Shown here: positions 25,101-33,218 of the stretch, piece after piece
How the letters are laid out: every line of letters starts with the position of its first letter
Position numbering within the stretch: position 1 is the first letter of the stretch
DNA from: an uncultured Prevotella sp.
Lineage (GTDB): Bacteria; Bacteroidota; Bacteroidia; Bacteroidales; Bacteroidaceae
Direction of reading: 5' to 3'
DNA length: 36,588 nt
NCBI GenBank assembly: GCA_905372445.1
Contig: CAJPPF010000007.1
Coordinates: forward strand, 1-36,588
Program-made: the position numbers and the translations under genes
The notes under the pieces: generated by a model
What the model was told of the DNA's origin: nothing
Databases searched by the model: none
The model's input: the letters and a program-made list of their open reading frames with translations, nothing else

Positions 25101-27240
25101 CAATCTCGACGGTATCAACTGGAAAGCGCAGGTCGTTCTCAACGGCAAAAAGGTCGGTCGCGTGGAAGGTGCTTTCATGCGTGGGCGCTTCGATGTCAAC
25201 GATGCACTTGTTGCAGGACGCAACGTTCTCGTCATTGAGATAGAGAAGGTGGCTCACCCAGGCTCTGTGAAGACGAAGAACGCTTACAATACCGACACCA
25301 ACGGCGGTCTGTTAGGTCTTGACAACCCTACCTTCCATGCCTCCATCGGCTGGGATTGGATCTCTACCGTCCGCGGTCGGAATATCGGAATATGGAATGA
25401 CGTCTCGCTCACCGCAGAGGATGCCGTGACCCTTGCCGACCCTTTAGTGACGACAACACTCAGCAAGCGAGGCTCGTTGGCTACGCTTTCGCCAAAGGTA
25501 ATCGTGCACAATAACGTCGGTCGCGAGGTTCGTGGCACGTTGAATGGGTGGATAGGCGATATCACCTTCGCGAAGACAGTGACATTGGATAAAGAAATGG
25601 AGGAGGTGGCATTCAGCCCTTCCGACTTCAAACAACTGAACAACCGTAAGATGCGCTTATGGTGGCCCAACGGCTACGGCGAGCCTTATCTCTACGATGC
25701 GGGCTTTGCTTTCATTGCCGAGAACGGCGACACATTGTCGACATACCACTTTCTCCAGGGCATACGCGAGATATCATATAAGGACGAAGCCACTCAGTTG
25801 AAGTTCTATGTCAACGGACGACGCGTAGTACCGTTGGGTGGCAACTGGGGATTCGCGGAGCATAATCTTAACTATCGTGGCAGAGAATACGACACCGCAG
25901 TGCGCTATCATCGCGACATGCACTTCAACATGATTCGCAACTGGGTCGGACAGACCGGCGATAAGGAATTTTATGACGCTTGCGACAAGTATGGTATAAT
26001 GGTCTGGCAGGACTTCTGGCTTGCCAATCCGTCTGACGGTCCCGACCCCGCCGATGAGGCTATGTTCGTCAGAAACGCAAAGGACTACGTGCATCGCATC
26101 CGCCGTCATGCTTCCGTCGTTTTCTATTGCGGACGCAACGAGGGTTATCCTCCGGCTACACTTAACGCTACACTGAAGAAAATCGTCGCCGAGCAACATT
26201 CCGACCTCTGTTATATCCCGTCATCGGCTGACGACGGCGTGAGCGGTCACGGTCCGTATTGGGCTATTCCGGCAAAGGAATATTTCGAGAAACAGACGGG
26301 CAAGTTCCACACTGAGCGCGGTATGCCTAACATGATGACCTACGAGGGGCTGAAGCGTACGCTCCGTACAGAGCATCTGTGGCCACAAAACGACTTCTGG
26401 GGACAGCACGACTACACTATGGCAGGTGCGCAGCGTGGCGCAACATTCAATGAACTTGTCGCACGCTACGGCACTGTTGACTCGGCAGAGAAGTTCACAT
26501 CGCTGGCGCAGTTTGTCAATTACGACGGCTATCGCGCCATGTTTGAGTCGCAGAATATCTACCGTCAGGGACTGCTCATCTGGATGAGTCATGCCTGCTG
26601 GCCATCGATGACATGGCAGTGCTACGATTATTATTTCGAGCCAACTGCGGCTTACTTCGCTTGCAAGAAGGCGTGCGAACTGCTACACATACAGTATAAC
26701 GCCTCCACGTCGCGTCCCGAGGTGGTGAACCTCGGCATTGGCGACCGCCGTAAACTCAAGGCAGAGGTGTGCGCATACGACATCAACGGCGGTCTGTTGA
26801 AGAGGACCGTCGAGAAAGTCGACGCCCTTAACGATGCGACGCTCGACCTGAATGCTGTCGATACCGACGGCGTCGCCCTGCTTCGTATGCGCCTTATTGA
26901 GAAGAAGGACGTACTGTCAGAGAACACATACCTGCTTGATGCTTCCGCTCTCGGCACTGTCGATCCTGTCACTCTCAATCCTAAGGTGCTTGTCGGCAAC
27001 GGCAATATGACAGTAACAATCGACGCTCCTGCCGGCGCTCCTGCATACATGGTTAGGCTGAACCTGCTCGACGGCAGCGGTGAGCAGATACTCCCCGTCA
27101 TATACGAGGATAACTATTTCCACCTACTGCCGGGCGAGAGACGCACGCTGAACATATCGTGGCTTGCCGAGGATCAACACGCTGAAGGTGTGCAATTGGA
27201 GGTCGCCGGGTTCAACGCACGAAAAATAACAATAAAATAA
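22180..27240 (+). CDS. nadD: NadD - GT2 glycosyltransferase - GH2 glycosidase in one 1686-residue frame
   Basis: One uninterrupted frame joins three normally separate proteins. Residues 1-193 are a complete NadD (GGTFDPIHKGH at 9-19; SSTQIR at 159-164), which adenylates nicotinate mononucleotide for NAD synthesis. Residues 194-536 start with Met194 and are a GT2 glycosyltransferase (DNASTDDS at 230-237, NSDVE at 279-283, EEIDLCWR at 395-402). Residues 537-555 are hydrophobic, like a membrane segment or signal peptide. Residues 556-1686 are a GH2 protein with discoidin-like domains (the clearest at about 784-885), a sugar-binding domain and a catalytic barrel (acid/base Glu1321 in GRNEG, nucleophile Glu1379 in HTERG), close to exo-beta-glucosaminidase or mannosidase types. 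Topology would place NadD and GT2 in the cytoplasm and GH2 in the periplasm. Real fusion, or two lost stop codons, or assembly error cannot be told apart here. Confidence 0.85.
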   Translation: MKKRIGLFGGTFDPIHKGHVALAERFLEHMLLDEVWFLVTPQNPWKKDTNLTDDAFRLSMVKESLKNHTRLIASDYEFNLPKPSYTYQTLRRLRAEYPDTEFIILIGADNWVKFDHWAEAAEILKNHRLAVYPRKEYDVDEAAMPEGVTFFNTEFYDVSSTQIRDMISRGENITALVPEGVAPMLYEKYGKKTMKTAVVILNWNGAKMMRRFLPYVVQHTMKEAEVWVVDNASTDDSLELLRTSFPTVKTLAFQKNWGYAYGYNKAIDTIDADYFVLLNSDVECSPGWLEPLVRCLDDNPDVVAVQPKLLQAYMDTPAENITESTFEYAGAAGGFVDKFGYPYCRGRLFDVVEKDHGQYDSAIDIHWATGACLVVRAEEYKKAGGLDGRFFAHCEEIDLCWRLRIAGWRIMCVPESRVYHLGGGTLPQGNPRKTYLNFRNNLTMIYKNIPEQRLKSVMCIRRLLDYVAMLQSLVKGNLAEAKAIWNARRDFRNWKHSFQQDRTDIQTNRRMSAGRDLAPLSLLWQFFALGRKTWDKLPSVIIVLLMLFNAFIMQADDKTRGIGVYPGRVSDDFSVFTEPSDEYRNIAKNHAAYASSSFDHNLTAQLATDGFISGSEPPRIQVFVNGVFPSKREREWLIDGIKWTATTLVGEHSELKLLWSGMTVKADSVVLNYIVAYHADKATEGYSVSISDAARVLSCAKGDGLPGEAMKWQIPSDPNKQSDCTETLPARKVSEGMKLDAGSPLSELRISLDMPGAEYWKLQDMDFYYKGKRLYSENLPSSLFRSAWMSSEGGRQWVYVDLGARSEIDKVRLYWLQFSPKGEVQVSDDAQNWTRVASLPADENLAYELNAVSTCRYVRVLVDGADIPYTLSEMEVYGRGGTVARHHSEAGVDGNLWLLNGGEWYVQRADGGDNWIPATVPGTVLTSYVNAGAVSNQNYDDNIFHTSESFFNSDFVYRREFTLPETFKGKRVFLNLDGINWKAQVVLNGKKVGRVEGAFMRGRFDVNDALVAGRNVLVIEIEKVAHPGSVKTKNAYNTDTNGGLLGLDNPTFHASIGWDWISTVRGRNIGIWNDVSLTAEDAVTLADPLVTTTLSKRGSLATLSPKVIVHNNVGREVRGTLNGWIGDITFAKTVTLDKEMEEVAFSPSDFKQLNNRKMRLWWPNGYGEPYLYDAGFAFIAENGDTLSTYHFLQGIREISYKDEATQLKFYVNGRRVVPLGGNWGFAEHNLNYRGREYDTAVRYHRDMHFNMIRNWVGQTGDKEFYDACDKYGIMVWQDFWLANPSDGPDPADEAMFVRNAKDYVHRIRRHASVVFYCGRNEGYPPATLNATLKKIVAEQHSDLCYIPSSADDGVSGHGPYWAIPAKEYFEKQTGKFHTERGMPNMMTYEGLKRTLRTEHLWPQNDFWGQHDYTMAGAQRGATFNELVARYGTVDSAEKFTSLAQFVNYDGYRAMFESQNIYRQGLLIWMSHACWPSMTWQCYDYYFEPTAAYFACKKACELLHIQYNASTSRPEVVNLGIGDRRKLKAEVCAYDINGGLLKRTVEKVDALNDATLDLNAVDTDGVALLRMRLIEKKDVLSENTYLLDASALGTVDPVTLNPKVLVGNGNMTVTIDAPAGAPAYMVRLNLLDGSGEQILPVIYEDNYFHLLPGERRTLNISWLAEDQHAEGVQLEVAGFNARKITIK

Positions 27241-27251
27241 AACAACGCATT

Positions 27252-27518
27252 ATGTATACAGCAGATTCACACATTACTAACCTCGACGAGGTGAAAGCCT
27301 TCTTCAGCCATGTCGTTTCCCTTATCGGCGATGAGTGGCATCCTGACGATAAATACTCTTTCTATCTCGACGTAAAGACGAAAGAACCGGTTTTCACTAC
27401 AGACCAACAAGCACTCTACGATCGCCTGCAGGCAGAATGCTTCGCTGTCTGCGAGGCTGCCGACGAGGACATCTATGACCTCGGCTGGGAAGTGATAGAA
27501 AAGAAGATGAAACTATAG
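27252..27518 (+). CDS. Small acidic protein of unknown function
   Basis: This 88-residue protein is acidic, has no signal peptide or membrane segment, and includes aromatic and acidic patches (HPDDKYSFYLDVKT, EAADEDIYDLGWEVIEKKMKL). I do not recognise a family. It starts 11 bases after the GH2 stop, so it is probably co-transcribed with the fusion gene. Its codon use and length look like a real gene. Function unknown. Confidence 0.7.
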   Translation: MYTADSHITNLDEVKAFFSHVVSLIGDEWHPDDKYSFYLDVKTKEPVFTTDQQALYDRLQAECFAVCEAADEDIYDLGWEVIEKKMKL

Positions 27519-27605
27519 TGTAAAAATATTTCCGTTTGCATCAACAAGCTGAAAACTGCGAACATCAAAAAAAGCGTCCTTCTAACTGATTATATTTCAA
27601 CGAGT

Positions 27606-27716
27606 TACAAGGAACGCCTTTTCTTTGTTCAAGAACCGCCGTTTCTTGCCTCTAAAACCATCGTTTCTTGCGCCTGAAACCGCCGCTTCTTGAACCTGAA
27701 ACCGCCGGTTTTAGAA
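27606..27716 (+). repeat. 22-nt tandem repeat array, locus C
   Basis: About five units (27606-27628, 27629-27650, 27651-27672, 27673-27694, 27695-27716) share the AACCGCCGTTTCTTG core with changes; four are exactly 22 bases. The last unit changes its tail (CCGCCGGTTTTAG), as the closing unit of array B does. The array is bracketed by perfect 16-base direct repeats at 27519-27534 and 27731-27746. Confidence 0.75.
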
Positions 27717-27760
27717 AAGCATAAAATCGCTGTAAAAATATTTCCGATGCGTTTTCCCCG

Positions 27761-27785
27761 AATAGTATTGTGAATACTATTTTTT
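27761..27785 (+). terminator. AT-rich dyad with T-run
   Basis: AATAGTATT (27761-27769), GTG, AATACTATT (27773-27781) is a perfect 9-bp stem, followed by T up to 27785. It may end transcription from the upstream operon. Because it overlaps the -33 region of the first promoter below, it could instead be an operator. Confidence 0.5.
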
Positions 27786-27791
27786 AGAATC

Positions 27792-27827
27792 TATCTTTGG
27801 TATATTGAAAAATTAGGTGTATTTTTG
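27792..27827 (+). promoter_or_regulatory. Tandem promoters of the envelope operon
   Basis: TTTG (27796-27799), 20 bases, then TATTTTTG (27820-27827) is a full match to the Bacteroidota promoter. TATCTTTG (27792-27799) is itself a perfect -7 box with ATTG 21 bases upstream (27767-27770), giving a second, overlapping promoter. The first codon of the operon is at about 27902. Confidence 0.7.
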
Positions 27828-27901
27828 TACGCATAATATATAATAAGGTCAAATCGTGCCTGATAGCCCTGTGTGCTGTAGTGTGCATAAGTACGATGCT
27901 G

Positions 27902-29704
27902 ATGAAGACATTAGATAGAATACTCCGATTTTTAGGACAGCTTTCTGAGCCTCTAAGGCAGAACGCCATGTTTGCCGTGATGATGTATCTGCTCGGTTGT
28001 GTCACGGCATGGCTCACCATTCCTGATGTCCGCGGTGCTCATCTCTATGAAAACCTCTACGCGGAACTCTTCTTCGACATCATGCTGCTCTGCCTCCTGC
28101 TCCGTATTATTCCACGGAAGATACGCGGACTCTTCCGGGCACTGTTGTATGTAGTGCTCTATGGCTTGGCGCTGGTGGACGTATATTGCTTCGTCGCCTA
28201 CGACACCACGCTCACTCCGACCGTTATGATGCTCCTTGCCGAGACCGACAGCAACGAGGCGCGGGAATTTGCATCTACGCTTTTATCGCCCGATATCATC
28301 GTCGGTAAGGTGGGCTGGATACTGCTTATTATCCTCTCTCACATTGCAATCACCGTCGTCCGCCGCCTGTTGTCAAGACGATTTGTGGGCGTATCGCTCG
28401 TGCCCGACGTGGCGAAATACTGGCGTGCCCTGCTCGGCATAGCCTGTCTGGCGGCTTTCGTGTGGTGTGGTGTGCTCTCATGGTCGAACAAGCAAGGCGT
28501 TTATCGGTTGATGACGGCAGCGAACATCGGCGAGATAGAGCATATTCTCACCGAAAAGGACCACGGCATGATGTATCAGCCGCCATACCGTATGGCGTTC
28601 AGTATCTACGCCAACTCGCTCACCGCACAGCAGATAAAGAAACTGCAGGCGGCAGTAGGACATATTAAGGTCGACTCATGCTCATATACAGTGCCTGATA
28701 TTGTGCTGATCATAGGCGAGAGCTATTCGCGTCATCACTCTCAGCAGTATGGCTACTGGCAACCGACGACGCCGCGACAAGTGGAATTAGAGAAGACAGG
28801 ACGCCTCGTTAAGTTCACCGATGTTGTGTGCCCGTGGAACCTCACCAGTTTTGTTTTCAAGCATATTTTCTCCACCTATACCGTCGGCGACAAGGGCGAG
28901 TGGTGCGACTATCCTCTCTTTCCGGAGCTGTTCAAGGCTGCCGGCTACCACGTGACATTCCTCACAAATCAGTTTCTTCCTAAGGCGAAGGAGGCTGTCT
29001 ACGATTTCTCCGGCGGATTCTTTCTCAACGACCCGGTGCTGTCAAAGGCACAGTTCGACAGTCGTAACACAAAGAGATATCAGTTTGACGAGAGCCTGCT
29101 CGACGAATACGCACGGCTGAAAAAGGAAGAGAAAGCATATAACCTTACGATCTTCCACCTCATTGGTCAGCATGTTCTGTACCGTCAGCGGTCGCCAAAC
29201 GACAGAAAGAAGTTCATGGGCGACGAGTATAAGGACAGGAAACCACATCTCAACGCCCGTGAGCGCAAGATTCTTGCCGACTATGACAATTCGCTGCTGT
29301 ATAACGACTCTGTCGTCGTAGAGATTACACGCCGTTTCGATAATCGCGACGCGATAGTCATCTATGTGCCGGATCATGGCGAGGAATGCTTCGAGGGCGA
29401 CCTGCATTTCTATTGCCGTATGCACTCCACGGAGATAACACCGAGGCTCGCGCACGCAGAGTTCGACATCCCGTTCTGGATATACTGCACTCCGGAGTTC
29501 ATCAGACGCCACAACGATATATATGCGCAGATAGTGGATGCTAAGGACCGGCGTTATATGACTGACGCGCTGCCGCACATGCTGCTGTATCTGGCGGGCA
29601 TACACTCGAAGGACTACAAGGAGGAGCACAACATCCTGTCGCCTCGATATAATGAGAAGCGCAAGCGAATACTAAAGAATACAACCGACTATGACACTTT
29701 ATAA
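27902..29704 (+). CDS. Phosphoethanolamine transferase-like membrane sulfatase-fold protein
   Basis: This 600-residue protein has about five N-terminal membrane segments and a C-terminal periplasmic alkaline-phosphatase/sulfatase-fold domain. The metal-site segments are visible: GESYSRHHSQQYGY, Thr315 in WNLTSF as the likely nucleophile, and Asp491-His492-Gly-Glu494 in VPDHGEE. This matches EptA/CptA-type enzymes that move phosphoethanolamine from phosphatidylethanolamine to lipid A, core sugars or other envelope glycans. The ATG at 27902 was preferred; ATG 27896 or GTG 27881 are alternatives. First gene of a six-gene envelope operon; it overlaps the next gene by 14 bases. Acceptor unknown. 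Confidence 0.88.
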   Translation: MKTLDRILRFLGQLSEPLRQNAMFAVMMYLLGCVTAWLTIPDVRGAHLYENLYAELFFDIMLLCLLLRIIPRKIRGLFRALLYVVLYGLALVDVYCFVAYDTTLTPTVMMLLAETDSNEAREFASTLLSPDIIVGKVGWILLIILSHIAITVVRRLLSRRFVGVSLVPDVAKYWRALLGIACLAAFVWCGVLSWSNKQGVYRLMTAANIGEIEHILTEKDHGMMYQPPYRMAFSIYANSLTAQQIKKLQAAVGHIKVDSCSYTVPDIVLIIGESYSRHHSQQYGYWQPTTPRQVELEKTGRLVKFTDVVCPWNLTSFVFKHIFSTYTVGDKGEWCDYPLFPELFKAAGYHVTFLTNQFLPKAKEAVYDFSGGFFLNDPVLSKAQFDSRNTKRYQFDESLLDEYARLKKEEKAYNLTIFHLIGQHVLYRQRSPNDRKKFMGDEYKDRKPHLNARERKILADYDNSLLYNDSVVVEITRRFDNRDAIVIYVPDHGEECFEGDLHFYCRMHSTEITPRLAHAEFDIPFWIYCTPEFIRRHNDIYAQIVDAKDRRYMTDALPHMLLYLAGIHSKDYKEEHNILSPRYNEKRKRILKNTTDYDTL

Positions 29705-30722
29705 AGGAGGGTTATCACGTGCGGAATGTTCTGCCATGCGTGGTGTTGCCATACTTGGCATCGTGCTGCACAACTACAGTCACTGGTTGAAAATGGCGGT
29801 GAAGGAGAACGAATACACCTTCACGCAGTCAAATGCCGACGGGATATGGAACGCCATAACGAACGTTTCATGGCATCTGCCCATTCATCTGCTTTCGTTT
29901 TTCGGTCATTATGGTGTGCCGGTATTTCTGTTTCTCAGTGCCTATGGACTGACGTTGAAGTATGAAGCACCGCAGGAACGCCCGCAGGAATCGGCGTGGG
30001 AGTTCATAAGAAAGCATTTCGCAAAGCTGTTCATGATGATGATCTACGGTTTTGCGCTGTTCCTTATGGTCGACAGAATCGTCGACGGACCGCATAAATA
30101 TCATATGATGGATATCGTAGGACAGCTCGGTTTGTTCAATAACTTCCTGCCCGATCCCGACCATGTTATATGGCCCGGACCGTATTGGTTCTTCGGATTG
30201 ATGATGCAGCTGTATATAGTCTATCGTCTGCTTCTTTACCGCCGTCACTGGGGAATAACCGTCGGGCTTATGGCAGTGTGCTTCCTGTTGCAGTGCTTCT
30301 GCGACCCACAAGGCGATGCGCTCAACCGTCTGCGTTATAATTTCGTCGGCGGAATGCTGCCGTTCGCCATGGGACTGCTTTATGCACGCTACGAACGCGG
30401 TCTGAAACATTGGCAGTATGCACTGCTGGCAGTGGTCAGTCTGTTGCTTATTGTCGGCTGGAGCATGGAATATCAGGCATGGTTCTGGGTGCCAGCCGCG
30501 GTGTGTGTCTTCGCTGTGGCAATGGTTAAGATAACGCCGAAGAGAATAAATGACATACTCGTATGGGTGGGCGGAATATCATCGGCGATGTTTGTGTGCC
30601 ACCCAATAACGCGAAAGATATTCATCACTATAAGCCGACATGGCGATATATACACAGGGCTGCTCATGTATATCGTAGCCACTATAGTGCTGTCGATGCT
30701 GTTCAAACGTATTACAAAATGA
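29691..30722 (+). CDS. Acyltransferase-3 family membrane protein, first copy
   Basis: This 343-residue polytopic protein is of the acyltransferase-3 family (OatA/WecH type). It begins with a typical first segment (RGVAILGIVLHNYSHW), then FFGHYGVPVFLFLSAYGL, and has about ten membrane segments. Family members O-acetylate or O-acylate surface sugars or lipids. It overlaps the upstream gene by 14 bases and the downstream gene by 4 bases (ATGA), so translation is coupled. The substrate is unknown. Confidence 0.88.
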   Translation: MTLYKGGLSRAECSAMRGVAILGIVLHNYSHWLKMAVKENEYTFTQSNADGIWNAITNVSWHLPIHLLSFFGHYGVPVFLFLSAYGLTLKYEAPQERPQESAWEFIRKHFAKLFMMMIYGFALFLMVDRIVDGPHKYHMMDIVGQLGLFNNFLPDPDHVIWPGPYWFFGLMMQLYIVYRLLLYRRHWGITVGLMAVCFLLQCFCDPQGDALNRLRYNFVGGMLPFAMGLLYARYERGLKHWQYALLAVVSLLLIVGWSMEYQAWFWVPAAVCVFAVAMVKITPKRINDILVWVGGISSAMFVCHPITRKIFITISRHGDIYTGLLMYIVATIVLSMLFKRITK

Positions 30723-31744
30723 AGATACCGGGCATAGAACTGAATCATATAAGCCGTTTCCGCGATGAACACATGGGAGTGGCGATACTGATAATAATAC
30801 TCTTTCATGTGGCTCTTCCGCGCAGCGACGCCTTTTTCGGACTTCGCAGGGTAGGGAATATCGGTGTAGATATATTCCTTTTTCTCAGTGGTGTCGGCTT
30901 ATGGTTCTCATGGGCGAAGAGCAATGCCCCGACATTCCTTAGCCGCTGGTGGCAGTTCTACAGGCGTCGTCTCCTCAGAGTCTATCCCACGTGGCTCGTG
31001 ATAGCATGTCTGTATTACATTCCGCGCTATCATCACGGCATGGAACTGTGGGCTGATGGGCATGGACTCATTGACCTTATGGGCGATATTCTCATCAATT
31101 GGGACTTCTGGTTGCACGACGAACTGACGTTCTGGTATATACCCGCTGTGATGATGCTTTATCTTTTTGCACCGCCGTTTATGGTGCTCATACAGCGTCA
31201 GCCCGTATATCGCTGGCTTGTGGCGCTAATGATTGTATGGACGGTGGCAGTGCAATGGGTAGCACCAATACACGATGCCGTCGGACATATAGAGATATTC
31301 TGGAGCCGTATGCCTATATTCTTCCTCGGTATAAGCATGGGGCAGATGGTGCGCGAGAAGCAGACAATAGACGGCTCGGCTGTGTGGCTGGTGCTGATAA
31401 TGTTCGCCTTGACACTCATGACGAGCATCTATCTCGAACAGAATCTTTACAGACGGTTCCCGCTGTTCATTGAGAGACTTCTGTATATACCACTTGCAGT
31501 GACGACATTAATTATATTCAATTATATATGGAACGCCACACCGCGATGGTTAAACGCTGCATTTACATGGATAGGAACACTTTCGCTTGAGACATATCTC
31601 ATCCACGCCAACTTCGTGCTGTGGCGTGTGGAGCATTATCATCTTGGCTACTGGCGGACGTTTCTTATAACTTTGATGATATCCCTGCCGCTGGCTTACG
31701 TGTTGCATAGGCTGATTGGCGCACTGACAGACAGACTGAAATAA
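30719..31744 (+). CDS. Acyltransferase-3 family membrane protein, second copy
   Basis: This 341-residue polytopic protein is also acyltransferase-3 family (EHMGVAILIIILFHVALP, then NIGVDIFLFLSGVGLWFSW). It is clearly different in sequence from its neighbour, so the pair probably modifies two positions or acts on two substrates, or represents an old duplication. The start at 30719 overlaps the previous stop (ATGA); a longer frame from 30563 lies inside the previous gene and was rejected. It ends two bases before the UbiA-like gene. Confidence 0.88.
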   Translation: MKIPGIELNHISRFRDEHMGVAILIIILFHVALPRSDAFFGLRRVGNIGVDIFLFLSGVGLWFSWAKSNAPTFLSRWWQFYRRRLLRVYPTWLVIACLYYIPRYHHGMELWADGHGLIDLMGDILINWDFWLHDELTFWYIPAVMMLYLFAPPFMVLIQRQPVYRWLVALMIVWTVAVQWVAPIHDAVGHIEIFWSRMPIFFLGISMGQMVREKQTIDGSAVWLVLIMFALTLMTSIYLEQNLYRRFPLFIERLLYIPLAVTTLIIFNYIWNATPRWLNAAFTWIGTLSLETYLIHANFVLWRVEHYHLGYWRTFLITLMISLPLAYVLHRLIGALTDRLK

Positions 31745-31746
31745 GA

Positions 31747-32634
31747 ATGAACACAATGAAGAATATACTCAAACTCATACGACCTCACCATTGGGCAAAG
31801 AACATGTTTATCTTTATGCCGGTGTTTTTCGGTGGTGCGCTGACCGATATGACGGCTTTGCGGAATAGTGTTATTGCTTTCTTTGCCTACAGCTTCGCGG
31901 CGTCTTCGATATATTGCTATAACGATATCGTTGATTTGGACGACGACCGACGTCACCCGGAGAAAAGTAAACGACCGATAGCATCAGGTGCGGTGTCTGT
32001 GGCTATGGCTTATTACCTTATGGCTGCCATGGTGCTGTTGTCGGCAGTAATGGTCGCTTTGCTTGGCGACAACTGTCGGATGCTGGCATTGGTGGTGGTA
32101 GGATATTACATACTCGACCTCTTCTACTGCCGTCTGCTGAAACGTTTTGCCGTTGTTGATGTCTTCGTTCTTGCCTTCGGCTTTGTTCTTAGAATCCTTG
32201 CTGGCAGTGCTGCGACAGGCATTGTAGCCAGTCATTGGCTGGTTATGATGACGTTCCTCCTCACTTTGCTGCTGTCGTTTGCCAAGCGGCGCGATGATGT
32301 AGTGAAGATGGAAATGACAGGTCTTGCCCCACGTCATAATACGAAGCGCTACAATATGGTGTTTGTGAATCAGGCTATAACGATAACAGGAGCCGTGACG
32401 GTGATATGCTATATAATGTATACGATCTCACCGGAGGTGACAGGACGTACTAATTTCAAGTATGTGTATCTTACAACAATCCTCGTGTTGCTTGGACTGA
32501 TGCGCTACATACAACTCACATCCGTCGACGGGAAGTCGGGCGACCCTACGAAACTCCTTTATAAAGACCGCTTTCTGCAGATTGTAATCGCCCTTTGGCT
32601 GTTGGCATACTTCATTATTATCTACGTGCTTTGA
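31747..32634 (+). CDS. UbiA-family phosphoribosyl (decaprenyl-phosphate) transferase
   Basis: This 295-residue membrane protein is of the UbiA prenyltransferase superfamily, in the branch that transfers 5-phosphoribose to a polyprenyl phosphate. It has the start KLIRPHHWAKNMFIFMPVFF, the aspartate-rich motif NDIVDLDDDRRHPEKSKRPI and the conserved loop SFAKRRDD. In mycobacteria this enzyme makes the precursor of polyprenyl-phosphate arabinose. A phosphatase follows directly (1-base overlap, TGATG), as expected for the next step. No DprE1/DprE2 epimerase is in this window, so the sugar may remain ribose or the epimerase is elsewhere. Confidence 0.88.
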   Translation: MNTMKNILKLIRPHHWAKNMFIFMPVFFGGALTDMTALRNSVIAFFAYSFAASSIYCYNDIVDLDDDRRHPEKSKRPIASGAVSVAMAYYLMAAMVLLSAVMVALLGDNCRMLALVVVGYYILDLFYCRLLKRFAVVDVFVLAFGFVLRILAGSAATGIVASHWLVMMTFLLTLLLSFAKRRDDVVKMEMTGLAPRHNTKRYNMVFVNQAITITGAVTVICYIMYTISPEVTGRTNFKYVYLTTILVLLGLMRYIQLTSVDGKSGDPTKLLYKDRFLQIVIALWLLAYFIIIYVL

Positions 32635-33218
32635 TGAGAACAATTATTGCATCCGACTTCGACGGTACGCTCACCTCACGCGACACACTGGTGGAGTTCA
32701 TCCGTTTCGCCAAGGGCAATGTGCGCTGCTTTTTGGGATTCCTGATATATTCGCCACTGATAATGCTGCTTATGTTGAGGCTATATCCTAACTATAAGAG
32801 CAAGCAGAAACTCTTCTCTTATTTCTTCCGCGGCATGAGCATCGATGAGTTCAACCGCCTCGGTGTAGAGTTTGCGGCTTCCAACCGACATCTGCTGCGC
32901 CCCGGTGGACAGGAGATGATAAGGAATGCTCAGGCAGAAGGGACGGAAGTGGTGATTGTCAGCGCGAGCATCGACAACTGGGTACAGCCGTTTTTCCCCG
33001 GCATGACGGTGATAGGCACACAGATAGAAGTCGTCGACGGACATCTGACGGGACGCTTCCTTTCGCGCAACTGCTACGGACAAGAGAAGGTGGAGCGCCT
33101 TTTGAAACTTTATCCTGACCGAGCGAACTATTATCTCATTGCTTACGGCGACAGCAGTGGCGACCGTCGATTGCTGGAATTTGCCGATGAGAGTCACTAT
33201 AAACCATTCCGACAATGA
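32634..33218 (+). CDS. HAD-superfamily (subclass IB) phosphatase
   Basis: This 194-residue protein has HAD motif I DFDGTLTSRDT near residues 8-18, motif II VSAS, and motif III/IV in YGDSSGDRRLLEFA. Subclass IB includes SerB-like phosphatases. Placed between a polyprenyl-phosphate phosphoribosyl transferase and a polytopic protein, it likely removes the 5-phosphate from the lipid-linked ribose, though this is inference. The start at 32634 (MRTIIASDFDG) was chosen to fit motif I; the longer frame lies inside the UbiA-like gene. It overlaps the next gene by 4 bases. Confidence 0.9.
   Translation: MRTIIASDFDGTLTSRDTLVEFIRFAKGNVRCFLGFLIYSPLIMLLMLRLYPNYKSKQKLFSYFFRGMSIDEFNRLGVEFAASNRHLLRPGGQEMIRNAQAEGTEVVIVSASIDNWVQPFFPGMTVIGTQIEVVDGHLTGRFLSRNCYGQEKVERLLKLYPDRANYYLIAYGDSSGDRRLLEFADESHYKPFRQ

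Larger units (their letters stand above)
27519..27901. other. Gap with 22-nt array C, a dyad and tandem promoters
   Basis: No gene is seen. It holds two copies of a 16-base direct repeat (TGTAAAAATATTTCCG at 27519-27534 and 27731-27746) around a 22-nt tandem array (27606-27716), then a 9-bp dyad (27761-27781) and the promoters for the envelope operon. Confidence 0.8.
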
